The notes below the pieces were generated by a model, which saw nothing but the letters and a program-made list of their open reading frames with translations, searched no databases and was not told the DNA's origin. A stretch of DNA of 24,958 nucleotides. It comes from a virus. The stretch lies in IMG/VR virus record IMGVR_UViG_3300031721_000041, positions 1 through 24,958 of that record, one strand, 5' to 3'. Positions 8,943-17,604 of the stretch are shown piece by piece. The position numbers were made by a program, and so were the translations under genes. The number at the start of each line of letters is the position of its first letter. The first letter of the stretch is position 1.

Positions 8943-10352
8943 TTAGAATTCCACTACGATTTTAATATCTTCTGTTTGGTCTGAGGCACGACTAATTGGT
9001 CGCCTGTTCTCTATATAGATAATCTTACCACTATCGGGTTGTAGTTCTGGAGTTGCATAAGTTGCAGCTGTAGCAACACCACCACTAGTACCGCCAGTAA
9101 TAACATTAGTACCACTAAATGCAACTAAATTACCATTTGCATGAAGTCCATAAGTTGCATATTTTTCTTGATGGTAGTATATAATATTGTTAGTTGAATC
9201 AAACTCAACAACCCTACCTACTGCACCAGTAACCGATTGAGTGATAACCTCATCAATCTCATATGCAGCAGAGGGAGCAGCACCCAAGGTAACTTTTAAG
9301 GTCTGTCTTGCAGTCGATGATGTAGAAATAGTTGTTGTGCCGAAGTTGAATGGGTCTTTCACAAGTCCAACTTCTCTGAAATCGTTTGCAACTGTAAAGT
9401 CTGTACCTTCATTCTGTTCTAACTTTACGTTAGTTATTACGAAGTGGCCACCAAGTTCATGTACCGCATCCTTACCATGTCCACCCTTTGGTGAAATGAT
9501 TGGTTGTACCGAACCACCAGAACCACTACCAATGTTTGCGGCAGAACTTACAGATGTGTCAGAATATACGTCAGCCAAGTTAACATTTGCAAACCTATAA
9601 CCACTACCGATTGTGTACATGTTTGTACCAGAAGAACCTTGTTTTACAATTGCACCACCTGCTACTACAATCTTTACAATACCACCTGTACCATCTCCAT
9701 CAACTGGAGAATAGTAAGTTCCGTTTGTGTAACCAGTGCCAGCAACAGTACGAACAACATCCAATGCTCCATCTACTGCGTCACCAGAAATAGTTGCGTC
9801 TGTACTTACTGGCATGAAATCTGATGTCAAGAATTTTGTAACTTCAGCAGTTGTAATCTTGTACATGTATTGCAACCTGTAACCACCCAACTCAAAAGGA
9901 GTTGAAGTTTCAGATGTAGGTTCAGCACCACTATATGCAACCCCAGCATTATTGTCAAGTACTTTGTAAACTCTGTAAGCAGAAGTCATAAAGAAGTATG
10001 TACCAGCATAAAGATTTGTTGCACTGCTGGTTGTGGTATTTGAACCACTGATATCATGTTCGTACATATCATAAGTTGTACTGTTTGCCCAGTTCCTTCT
10101 AGGTAGAGCAAATGAAACATCAGATGATGAAATAAGTTTTGCGGCAAGCATAGAATCCCATTTGTAATGTTCCGTTGTTACATCATCAATAGGTACAGGA
10201 GGAGAGGTATCGTCACCACCAGTAGTCGATGTTGTAAATGGAGTACTCTTACCAATGAATAGATAATAAGTTGTCTTAGCAGATTCCGAGAACGATTCAA
10301 AAAATTGTTCTGCATTGTGCTGTCTGAAATGTTCTGTTATAATTGCTGCCAT
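8943..10352 (-). CDS. 8: Baseplate wedge subunit, T4 gp8 homolog (469 aa)
   Basis: Two landmarks match T4 gp8. The N-terminal third has an Arg-Arg-x-Trp motif (ALPRRNW, about residues 83-89), like the RRDW of T4 gp8. The C-terminus reads IYIENRRPISRASDQTEDIK, against YMENRPPI and DQTEEI in T4 gp8. In T4, gp8 binds gp7 and gp10 in the wedge. At 469 residues it is longer than T4 gp8 (334). The extra length includes glycine-rich beta inserts (about 190-290) and one copy of the shared 'DEVITxxxTGAVGRVVEFD' type motif near residue 395. It is first behind a CATAAATA late box and has AGGAAA before the ATG. The giant gene follows after 3 bases. Confidence 0.9.
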   Translation of the reverse strand: MAAIITEHFRQHNAEQFFESFSESAKTTYYLFIGKSTPFTTSTTGGDDTSPPVPIDDVTTEHYKWDSMLAAKLISSSDVSFALPRRNWANSTTYDMYEHDISGSNTTTSSATNLYAGTYFFMTSAYRVYKVLDNNAGVAYSGAEPTSETSTPFELGGYRLQYMYKITTAEVTKFLTSDFMPVSTDATISGDAVDGALDVVRTVAGTGYTNGTYYSPVDGDGTGGIVKIVVAGGAIVKQGSSGTNMYTIGSGYRFANVNLADVYSDTSVSSAANIGSGSGGSVQPIISPKGGHGKDAVHELGGHFVITNVKLEQNEGTDFTVANDFREVGLVKDPFNFGTTTISTSSTARQTLKVTLGAAPSAAYEIDEVITQSVTGAVGRVVEFDSTNNIIYYHQEKYATYGLHANGNLVAFSGTNVITGGTSGGVATAATYATPELQPDSGKIIYIENRRPISRASDQTEDIKIVVEF

Positions 10353-10377
10353 AATGGTTTCCTGTTTCCTATACTTT

Positions 10378-10385
10378 TATTTATG
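10378..10385 (-). promoter_or_regulatory. Late promoter box CATAAATA
   Basis: The minus strand reads CATAAATA, one base from the T4 late consensus and matching the nATAAATA form described for marine T4-like phages. It is 26 bases before the gp8 start, in the 90-base gap after the glycine-rich fiber gene. The rest of that gap shows no clear terminator. Confidence 0.7.
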
Positions 10386-10442
10386 CATCTTTCAAAACTT
10401 GATAATTAGTCTGGGCTTGATGCGGTTATTTAATACGTCCTA

Positions 10443-11480
10443 TTATGATATGGCATATCTAACAACAACAATACCAGAACCGCCTGCAGCAGCATTAGTG
10501 TTAGAACCTGATGTAGATGAAACGCCCGAAGCACCATTGCCTGTGTTTGCAGCACCAGCAACACCATTCGTTTGGCCTGCGACACCAGCACCACCAGCCG
10601 CATATGTTACGTTAGACCCTGTTCTAAATGCATTCGTCTTACCAGCACCACCAGCAGCAGTACTACCATTTGAAGCAGTACCAGCAGCACTAGCACCACC
10701 ACCACCACCCGAACCACCATCGGAGCCATATGCGCCACCAGCACCACCAGCGTTACCAAATCCTGCTACGTTTGTAACTCCAGCGTAAGATGCTTGGTTA
10801 GCTGCGCCTGCTGGCGTATTATTCTCTGAACCACCAGAACCAGAACCACCAGCATTACCATCTGTGCCGTAGTCTGGGGCACCGCCACCCCCTGTTCCTG
10901 TATGTGCGTTAAAGGAACTATTACCACCATTTCCAGCAGATGCGGCCACGTTAGCTCCTGCAGCACCACCAGCACCAACTACAACTGCATAGTTTCCAGA
11001 TGTGACTGCTTGTGAGGTTGCGACAACCATACCACCAGCACCACCACCACCAGTAGAACCAGCATTACCCTCAGCCTGTGCAGCACCACCGCCTCCACCC
11101 ACAATCATATAATCACAAGTCAGACTTCCAGTAAATGAAATTCTTGATGTTGCAAGGAAAAGGTGAACTCTGTATGTAGTTCCACCAGATACATATTCTG
11201 ACACAGTTCCACCGACTGCAAAACTGGGTGAAGTTAGTGAATCAACATACGCTTTAGTTGTTGCATGCCCAGTAGCTGATGGAGCACCACTTAAAGTTAA
11301 TGCGCCCGTCATCGTACCGCCAGCTTTTGGTAGGGCGGCACCAGCTGTAGTTGTGTTGGCTGCTATAGTTGTATTGATTGAGTTAGCAAGCTTGTCTGCC
11401 GTTACTGCATCATTAGCAATATCTGCCGTAGCGATTGCCCCGTCCAGTACTGCTATAGATTTAATTGTATCAATTGCCAT
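10443..11480 (-). CDS. Glycine-rich tail fiber/adhesin (345 aa)
   Basis: The N-terminal part holds ATADIANDAVTADKLA and then GGTMTGALTLSGAPSATGHA with TTKAYVDS (about residues 52-81), the classic phage fiber linker repeat. From about residue 127 to the end the protein is dominated by glycine runs (MIVGGGGGAAQ, GGGGAGG, GGSGSGG, DGGSGGGGGAS) and ends GGSGIVVVRYAIS. This is the layout of the glycine-rich domain of marine phage fibers, and recalls the polyglycine-II sandwich of T4-type adhesin gp38. Such domains are usually distal and receptor-binding. The gene lies between gp7 and gp8 homologs, where T4 has no fiber gene. Its start has AAAGGAA ahead of ATG, 16 bases after the previous stop. Codon use follows the glycine bias, so opposite-strand frames stay open by chance. 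Confidence 0.85.
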   Translation of the reverse strand: MAIDTIKSIAVLDGAIATADIANDAVTADKLANSINTTIAANTTTAGAALPKAGGTMTGALTLSGAPSATGHATTKAYVDSLTSPSFAVGGTVSEYVSGGTTYRVHLFLATSRISFTGSLTCDYMIVGGGGGAAQAEGNAGSTGGGGAGGMVVATSQAVTSGNYAVVVGAGGAAGANVAASAGNGGNSSFNAHTGTGGGGAPDYGTDGNAGGSGSGGSENNTPAGAANQASYAGVTNVAGFGNAGGAGGAYGSDGGSGGGGGASAAGTASNGSTAAGGAGKTNAFRTGSNVTYAAGGAGVAGQTNGVAGAANTGNGASGVSSTSGSNTNAAAGGSGIVVVRYAIS

Positions 11481-11496
11481 GTGTTATATTCCTTTG

Positions 11497-12372
11497 TTAT
11501 CCAATTGCACAGCCATTATTTGAAAGAATTACCCAACCAATTGTGGTTGCGTAAGTGAGCATAATACTGTCGCCAGCATCACCCATAGTAATAGTTGAAC
11601 CACCAGCAAATGTAGATGGAGTAATAGTAGCATCTCCAGCATCAACCTTTAATGTAATAATTTTTATTTGACCTACAGTTCCGTTAGCAAGTGAAAATGC
11701 ATCAGCAGAATCTGTTGTAATTTCTGTTACACCAGTTGTTAAATTAATAGCACCAGCACCAGTAATAGCCTGTACACTTGTCTTTAAGTCTGCAAGAGTT
11801 TTGTTAGTAAGGATATCAGTAGAAACTTTACTTACCAATGTAGAAGTGCCTGTGCCTTGAGGAAGCAAACTTATGTTTGTTATGCCCGCACTGTGTGGTT
11901 GTGCTTTGAGTGTTTGACCATGAGTGTTTGCATGGCAGTTAAGTTTAAGCATTCCCTCTAAGTTTGAACCATTACCTTTAATTTCTAATATCTGTGATGC
12001 AGGGTCAACGACTAAGTTTCCAGATGCAGTAGTGGCAGTACCACCAATAACTGGTGAAGTCAATGTTTTGTTTGTGAGTGTTAATGTATTGGTGGCTAAA
12101 CAGATGGCTGCTGTGTTACTCAAGTTTGTACTTGCAAGTGTAATTGCAGCACTACCATTGAATGCTACTCCAGCAATAGTTCTTGAAGCTGCAAGAATAG
12201 TTGCTGTTGCAGCGTTGCCTCCTACTGATACGTTACTTGATAACGTACTACCATCACCAAACTTAGTGTACAATTCTACAAAGTTGTCATTAACCTTATC
12301 GCCGCCTATGCGTAAAGTATCACCTGTTCCGTCATTTGCATTTGTACCTAATCCTAGTGCTTGATACGCCAT
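11497..12372 (-). CDS. Fiber protein with T4 gp10-like N-terminal attachment domain (291 aa)
   Basis: Residues 1 to about 40 read LGTNANDGTGDTLRIGGDKV and NDNFVELYTKFGDG. This matches the start of T4 gp10 (DDGTGDYLRKGGIKINENFDE), the part that ties gp10 to gp7 in the wedge. The rest is unlike gp10: short fiber repeats (SRTIAGVAFNGSAAITLAS, TLTNKTLTSPVIGGTA, TDILTNKTLADLKTSVQAI) and a C-terminal beta part ending TIGWVILSNNGCAIG. I infer a trimeric fiber anchored to the gp7 homolog encoded just upstream. It starts behind a perfect late box, with AAGGGA before the ATG. It is much shorter than T4 gp10 (602 residues), so I do not call it gp10 itself. Confidence 0.8.
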   Translation of the reverse strand: MAYQALGLGTNANDGTGDTLRIGGDKVNDNFVELYTKFGDGSTLSSNVSVGGNAATATILAASRTIAGVAFNGSAAITLASTNLSNTAAICLATNTLTLTNKTLTSPVIGGTATTASGNLVVDPASQILEIKGNGSNLEGMLKLNCHANTHGQTLKAQPHSAGITNISLLPQGTGTSTLVSKVSTDILTNKTLADLKTSVQAITGAGAINLTTGVTEITTDSADAFSLANGTVGQIKIITLKVDAGDATITPSTFAGGSTITMGDAGDSIMLTYATTIGWVILSNNGCAIG

Positions 12373-12397
12373 GTTAGTTTCCCTTATTTCTTTCTTT

Positions 12398-12405
12398 TAT
12401 TTATA
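12398..12405 (-). promoter_or_regulatory. Late promoter box TATAAATA
   Basis: The minus strand reads TATAAATA exactly, 26 bases before the start of the gp10-N-like fiber gene and between its ATG and the gp7 stop at 12417. A short inverted repeat, TATAAG/CTTATA, overlaps its upstream side; I see no U-tract that would make it a terminator. Confidence 0.75.
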
Positions 12406-12416
12406 AGACTTATATG

Positions 12417-15233
12417 TTAGTTTTTGTCAAAAGTTTCTACGTTAGCATCAAATTTTACAGTAGTAGAACTAAATCGTTTCGAGCTAGTAGTAACTATAAT
12501 CTCACTTGGAGGCATGATGTTAATTCTTTTTGCAAATGCACTTTCTGGAATAGTTCCATCTGCATTTACTATCTCTCTAATTCCAATGAATCCAATTTGT
12601 GCTAGTGTATATTGGTCGCGTGATTGGTTGTTTGAATCAGTCACTTTCCTTCCACTAGGGTCACGATGATTTGGTATCACCGCAGCAATAGTTTGAGGAT
12701 GCACCGAGAACGCATAGTGTGCAACATTCTCTAGTGTTGGGCCTGTAAGTTGTGAACCCCTTGGGCCATCCATTTTCACACTGATGTCACTTGTTAACGA
12801 AACATCTCTTGTGCTATCAGTTAGTCCACTTGGAGAAACGACTCCTACTCCAGCATTAACTCTTTGAGTCGTGTTAGTGGAAGTACCCAAACGTCTACCA
12901 AATATTGTAGTGAATAGGTTAGTGAACGTAGATGCGAGTTCTGGAGAGAATGTCTCATCCCCTGTGAATCCACTGACTGTACCAGCAGCAGGAACTTGAA
13001 TAGTTGCACCCACTTGAGTTGCAAAAGACACTTCACCGAATACGTTCCAACCAGCTGGGTGAACAGAACGTCTAATTGAATCTCTCCACTGGTTAATAGA
13101 CTCGCCAACACGAATAACATATGAGTAGTCTTGATAGTAATAACTATCTTGAACCTTCATACTTTCAGTTGAAAGTTTACCTCTATCCGTTGCGAAGTTT
13201 CCAACAGTAGCACCGATAGTACCAATGTCAACAGTACCAATAGCAAAATTAGATTGCACAATTGTAGCAGTTGCGCCTGTGATTGTGCTTATCACATCTC
13301 CATCGTCTAATGTTATATCAGTTTGTAGTTTTAGTAAATTTCTTGAACTGTCAAAGTTTATAACTGTTGCAGAATGACTTGTTAAAGTATCTCCCTTTAC
13401 AAATGTACCAGAGTAGTTTTCTATGATAAAGTTTCTGTTAAAAGATACAGTTGGTGGCGTGATATAATCCAAACCAAAGTTTGTTATTGAAACATCACCT
13501 ATCGAACCAATTCTTGGAGATTGAGTTGAGACAGCATATAATTCTGCACCTGTACCACCAGAAGTTGATACAGTGACAGTTGGAGTTTTTAGGAAACCAT
13601 TACCAGTGTTAATTATCTCTAACTTAGTAATTTGACCAACTTCAGCAGAAACACTCAAGTCAATAAATGTCTGAGGTTCTAAAACAATTTGTGTACCATC
13701 TTCTAGTACTAGATGGTCTGCTTCGCCTATAGTTTGTTCTAATGAGGTGAAGAAAATATCTGCATCTTCTCTAAGAAGCTGCAACCCATCTTCCATGATG
13801 ATATCACCAGTGAGGTCTTGGGAAGTTCCTTCCTCTAATGCATAATCTAAAGAAGTTTTTTCCGTGAGTACTGATCCGCTCTGTTCTAGGAAAAGATTGT
13901 TTCCATCTTCCATCACTAAGTATGCATTACCTAATGTGGCATCTTCTATTTCGAAATTGTCACTCTGAATTACTAGTATATTCTTATTGTCTTCAGTAAC
14001 AATTTGATCTGGCGAAGTATCAGACTCTAAGTTTATTCCACCACCAACTACAGCAACCTTCGCAACAACTCCTTGTCCAGATGTATCAGAATTATTGAAT
14101 ACAAGCGCGTCCCCTATTGCATATCCAGTACCACCACTCTCAATTAAAATATCATCTACATCGCCAGGCTGAATAGATTCTATTCTACCAGTGGCAGCAT
14201 TATTGCCACCAGAAGCAATATTAACAGTGTCATTAACTTCATAATAAGAACCTCTATCAGAAAGAGATAGCCCTGTAACAATCCCCTTCACTATACCACC
14301 AATTTCTAAATCTTGGTTAGTGTCAGTTGAAAGAATAACCTCACCAGTTGTGAAGGCTCCAACTATAGAGTTTTCGTCTAGACTAAGTTCAGCAATGTCA
14401 ACCTCGCCCTCTCTAAACTTAATGACAGTTATGAGAATTGCCTTTGCACCAGAAGTCGAACCAGTTACAAATTCACCAATTGCATTTGTGAAATCAGAGT
14501 TTCCAGTTTCAGTAATTCGAATTACTTTGTCTGTTGACCATTCACCATCAGAGGCTCGTAATAAATTATCTCTAGGATAAATTACCTCAGGCTCTTCGTT
14601 GAAAAGAATTCTAAAGAATAGCTTGTGTGCATCAGCAGTACCCTTTGCTGCGTACAAGTCTTTAATACTCTTGATGAGTTTTCTTTTCTCAGTACCTTCT
14701 GCCAAGGTATTGGGAATAGACTCCATAAGAGAGTTTCTAAAATTATCAAGAAAACTATAAACAGTATTATCAACATCTGCGTATTCTAATAGTTGCTGAA
14801 TATTCTGAACAGGGTTAGCGCGATACGACACAACAGTTGTTGTCGCACCAGATGTAGCACCCGTTATAATTTCGCCAGTTTCAAATCTTTGTTGAGATGT
14901 TATGAATAATCTGTTGGCAGCATCAAAGTCATCTACAAGTATTGTGGCAGTAGCTTTAGATTTAGTACCAGTAATGATTTCGCCAGCACTAAACTTTCCG
15001 ATAGATGCTTCAAGAACAACCTTCAACCCATCTTCACTAAGAATGAAATTCTCTGTGATAGTCTCTTCTATTACATAATCATTAGAACCAGATACGACAA
15101 GTTCACCAGACTCCAAAAACTCATAGTAGTGTTTTAAGAATGATGAGAACAGGGGATGGTCTGACTTAATAAAGCCAGGCAGTTGCTCGTTTATATGTGG
15201 TGATACTTTATTTTTTAAAGTCGAACTAGTCAT
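12417..15233 (-). CDS. 7: Baseplate wedge subunit, T4 gp7 homolog (938 aa)
   Basis: Two segments match the C-terminal half of T4 gp7 (1032 aa). Residues 193-215 (LYAAKGTADAHKLFFRILFN, then EEP) match T4's STKGIEASYKFLFKVLYNEE. Residues 712-733 (SINQWRDSIRRSVHPAGWNV) match T4's SSRWKSDVIRFVHPVGFG. The N-terminus (PGFIKSDHPLFSSFLKHYYE) is typical of the marine form. In T4, gp7 forms the core wedge with gp10, gp8 and gp6. Between the two matching segments is about 500 residues of beta-repeat sequence not seen in T4. It includes four 'EDG-x-x-x-x-LE' repeats (about 66, 441, 480 and 510) and GE-x-x-TG motifs at about 84, 120 and 253. The gene follows gp6 by 18 bases, as in T4, with AAGG before the ATG. 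Confidence 0.88.
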   Translation of the reverse strand: MTSSTLKNKVSPHINEQLPGFIKSDHPLFSSFLKHYYEFLESGELVVSGSNDYVIEETITENFILSEDGLKVVLEASIGKFSAGEIITGTKSKATATILVDDFDAANRLFITSQQRFETGEIITGATSGATTTVVSYRANPVQNIQQLLEYADVDNTVYSFLDNFRNSLMESIPNTLAEGTEKRKLIKSIKDLYAAKGTADAHKLFFRILFNEEPEVIYPRDNLLRASDGEWSTDKVIRITETGNSDFTNAIGEFVTGSTSGAKAILITVIKFREGEVDIAELSLDENSIVGAFTTGEVILSTDTNQDLEIGGIVKGIVTGLSLSDRGSYYEVNDTVNIASGGNNAATGRIESIQPGDVDDILIESGGTGYAIGDALVFNNSDTSGQGVVAKVAVVGGGINLESDTSPDQIVTEDNKNILVIQSDNFEIEDATLGNAYLVMEDGNNLFLEQSGSVLTEKTSLDYALEEGTSQDLTGDIIMEDGLQLLREDADIFFTSLEQTIGEADHLVLEDGTQIVLEPQTFIDLSVSAEVGQITKLEIINTGNGFLKTPTVTVSTSGGTGAELYAVSTQSPRIGSIGDVSITNFGLDYITPPTVSFNRNFIIENYSGTFVKGDTLTSHSATVINFDSSRNLLKLQTDITLDDGDVISTITGATATIVQSNFAIGTVDIGTIGATVGNFATDRGKLSTESMKVQDSYYYQDYSYVIRVGESINQWRDSIRRSVHPAGWNVFGEVSFATQVGATIQVPAAGTVSGFTGDETFSPELASTFTNLFTTIFGRRLGTSTNTTQRVNAGVGVVSPSGLTDSTRDVSLTSDISVKMDGPRGSQLTGPTLENVAHYAFSVHPQTIAAVIPNHRDPSGRKVTDSNNQSRDQYTLAQIGFIGIREIVNADGTIPESAFAKRINIMPPSEIIVTTSSKRFSSTTVKFDANVETFDKN

Positions 15234-15251
15234 CTAAAACCTTGTACCTTG

Positions 15252-17102
15252 CTAGTATGAGCTGTATGTGTTTTGTGTAGTACTGTAACCTGTACCAGCA
15301 GAAGAACCGCCTGCAGCAACAATATCCACTGTACCATTTACAGTTGTATTTGATAAATCAATTTCTAACAACTGGTTCCTAACAGAAACAACATCGTTAG
15401 AAGCAGGAAGAATATCAACTGATATTGTCCCATCTGTGTTAGTTGCAGAAGTAATATTTACAGATGTAATTACTATCTTTCCACTAGTGTAATCAATCGT
15501 CCCAGCTGCTGTGTCAACATATGTTCTGGTAGTACCACCAACTAGATAATAAGTTCTGATTTTACCAGCACCATCATCGTCAAAATAAATCGTATTGGTA
15601 TTTCCCGAAATAGTAAATCCAGTAGAAGTAGTAATACCACCCAACGCAGCATTATGTCCAGTGTGTGGATGATACAATGCATTGTTAAAACTAATGACGT
15701 ATTGAGTCAACTCACTTAGCGTTGGAGTAATAATCTGATTGAGGGACAGTCTTGTACTGTTAGAAAGTAACGAAGGGTCTGTACCATCAATCAATCTAGA
15801 AAGTTTGGAGTGTCTAAACACAACATCGAAGTTTGTCAAGTCACTTGAATTGTAAGTTGATATTGTTTTTCTAATAAGAGTTTCTAAATCAATAGCAGTC
15901 TTTGTGGTAGTCTTACTATCAAACTTAAAGTCAACCTTCAGTTTAATCTTCGTAGCTACTGGGTTTACTAATATTGGACGAATAGATGCAATATTGTATT
16001 TCTTTAAATCTAATGCAATGCTATTCTTTTGAGCCTGTGTTAAATTAACACCAGACTTAGTTCTTACAGAAAGGAATACTTGTCCGTAGATAGGTGGGTC
16101 ATTATCTTCACCACCCCATACTTGAACTGCCTTAGTGCCTGCATATACTTTTGGAAGTATTGTTTTATAATCTTGTGTAGTTACTGCTCTACCCTGTGAT
16201 GCATAATCAAGAGGAGCATTAAACTTAATAGATGCAATGGTTTCTGCTTCTGCACCACCTGTTGCAATAACCAATGACGCAACAGTTATATCAGTTTCGC
16301 CAGCAACAGATGTTGTAGAAAATAACTTTGCACCATTCGCCTTGTCTTTGTTTGTGACAATATATTCAAGTTGAACTATGTTACCATTGGAGATTGAACT
16401 TCCGATAACACCATCTCCGAAGTATACTTCAAATTTTCCGTCTGAGGATTCTTGAAGGAAATACACTTTAGCACCAGAAGTCACTTGTGTAATGTCAGTT
16501 GCAAGGGTGTAGGTTGTAGTCGAAACATCACTTGCAGAAGTTTGTACTGATACCTTTAATGTGGTAGTGTCACCGCGATCATCAGAAACCAAAAACTTCT
16601 GATCAATGTTATTTAAATCTACTGTGTATCTGGATGTGATAAGAGTGCCTTCATAAATCGGCACGTTGATGAATCTCATAACACCATTTGTTGCAGTAGT
16701 AGATATTGCTTCGTTTGCGACAAATCCAAATGTACTACCATTCATCTTTGTAGTAAATCGTGTGCCCTTTGCAAGAGTTGCACTTGCAGCCGTTGAAGAA
16801 TTTAAAGTAACATCAACATATGCAACAGGAGCTCGAGCAGAACGAGGAGTGTATCCAAGTCCCTTTGCGTGAGAGACAACAGAAGAACGAAGAGTTGCAC
16901 TATCTAAGAATGCTTCGTTCATTGCAAAGTTGGCGTTCATTGCGAGGTAGTGAGTATTGTATGCGAGAAGGTCAATAATTTGAGTCATACCAGAACCTTC
17001 AAAATTATAGTCCGAAAACTCAGTCTGATTTTTCATGTATGTCTTGAGGTTGCTTTTGATTAGATCAAAGTCTAACTCTGTGACTTGTAGTTTGGTTGCC
17101 AT
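15252..17102 (-). CDS. 6: Baseplate wedge subunit, T4 gp6 homolog (616 aa)
   Basis: The N-terminus (LDFDLIKSNLKTYMKNQTEF, then GSGMTQIIDLLAYNTHYLAM) and the following FLDSATLRSSVVSHAKGLGY with TPRSARAP are the signature of gp6 / Baseplate_J-like proteins. Their dimers close the inner ring of the T4 baseplate around the hub. Residues 250-345 carry the conserved PLDYASQGRAVTTQDYKTIL and KAVQVWGGEDNDPP. The length is close to T4 gp6 (660 aa). The gene lies between the gp25 and gp7 homologs, the expected order. The start is fixed by the family N-terminus; the ribosome site is a modest AGAG. The C-terminus ends in a serine/tyrosine-rich tail (about residues 595-616). Confidence 0.93.
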   Translation of the reverse strand: MATKLQVTELDFDLIKSNLKTYMKNQTEFSDYNFEGSGMTQIIDLLAYNTHYLAMNANFAMNEAFLDSATLRSSVVSHAKGLGYTPRSARAPVAYVDVTLNSSTAASATLAKGTRFTTKMNGSTFGFVANEAISTTATNGVMRFINVPIYEGTLITSRYTVDLNNIDQKFLVSDDRGDTTTLKVSVQTSASDVSTTTYTLATDITQVTSGAKVYFLQESSDGKFEVYFGDGVIGSSISNGNIVQLEYIVTNKDKANGAKLFSTTSVAGETDITVASLVIATGGAEAETIASIKFNAPLDYASQGRAVTTQDYKTILPKVYAGTKAVQVWGGEDNDPPIYGQVFLSVRTKSGVNLTQAQKNSIALDLKKYNIASIRPILVNPVATKIKLKVDFKFDSKTTTKTAIDLETLIRKTISTYNSSDLTNFDVVFRHSKLSRLIDGTDPSLLSNSTRLSLNQIITPTLSELTQYVISFNNALYHPHTGHNAALGGITTSTGFTISGNTNTIYFDDDGAGKIRTYYLVGGTTRTYVDTAAGTIDYTSGKIVITSVNITSATNTDGTISVDILPASNDVVSVRNQLLEIDLSNTTVNGTVDIVAAGGSSAGTGYSTTQNTYSSY

Positions 17103-17135
17103 ATTAGTTACTCTTCTCTTCTAATTGTTTTAACA

Positions 17136-17570
17136 TTATCGTAATCTCTCCATACCTATCTCTAGAGTCTCAAGACCAGTTGCAGAGTTTATAAGATAAA
17201 ATTCTATGGTTACATGGTATCCGTTTATCCCAGCTACATTAACTTGTACAGAAGATAACTCTGCTCTAGGTTCAAAGTTTGAAATACACTCTTCAATGTA
17301 TGTAGCTAAGTTTTCAGCAGTTGACGTATCCACAGGCTCGAACAAAGTCTTTCGAATGTTAGAACCAATCTCTGGATGGAAAGGGCGTTCATAGAAATCT
17401 GTACTTATAAGATTCCTTACACTTCTCTTTACGGCATCAGCATCAGACAGTTTAGCAATGTCTCCAGTGATAGGATGTCTACTGAAAGACAGACTGATAT
17501 CCTTATAAACTCTGGTGCTTCTAGACTTTGATGCTGATGCATCAGTAAAAGAATTCGGTGTCAACGCCAT
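17136..17570 (-). CDS. 25: Baseplate wedge subunit, gp25-like (144 aa)
   Basis: The protein carries the gp25/TssE-family core: YKDISLSFSRHPITGDIAKL, then AVKRSVRNLISTDFYERPFH, PEIGSNIRKTLFEP, and the conserved Glu-Pro-Arg (NFEPRAEL, about residues 97-104). In T4, gp25 sits with gp6 and gp53 in the inner baseplate and helps start sheath assembly. Length 144 compares with 132 in T4. It is first behind a perfect late box at 17590-17597 and has AAGGAG 8 bases before the ATG. The gp6 gene follows after 33 bases, so the wedge genes 25, 6 and 7 form one late unit. Confidence 0.93.
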   Translation of the reverse strand: MALTPNSFTDASASKSRSTRVYKDISLSFSRHPITGDIAKLSDADAVKRSVRNLISTDFYERPFHPEIGSNIRKTLFEPVDTSTAENLATYIEECISNFEPRAELSSVQVNVAGINGYHVTIEFYLINSATGLETLEIGMERLR

Positions 17571-17589
17571 TTGTAAATCTCCTTACTTC

Positions 17590-17597
17590 TATTTATA
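17590..17597 (-). promoter_or_regulatory. Late promoter box TATAAATA
   Basis: The minus strand reads TATAAATA exactly, 20 bases before the gp25 start, in the 34-base gap after the nuclease gene. Position and sequence match the other late boxes here. Confidence 0.78.
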
Positions 17598-17604
17598 ACG
17601 AAAA

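Noticed and set aside
10315-10788. Open frame of 157 codons on the plus strand, rich in Pro and Ala
   Set aside because: It is the mirror of the glycine-rich fiber gene: GGN codons read backwards give Pro and Ala codons and few stops. No ribosome site or promoter.
10443-11480. Diversity-generating retroelement target
   Set aside because: No reverse transcriptase, template repeat or AAY-biased variable repeat was seen in the window.
11924-12364. Open frame of 146 codons on the plus strand
   Set aside because: Antisense shadow of the gp10-N-like fiber gene; that gene has clear family motifs, a late promoter and a ribosome site.
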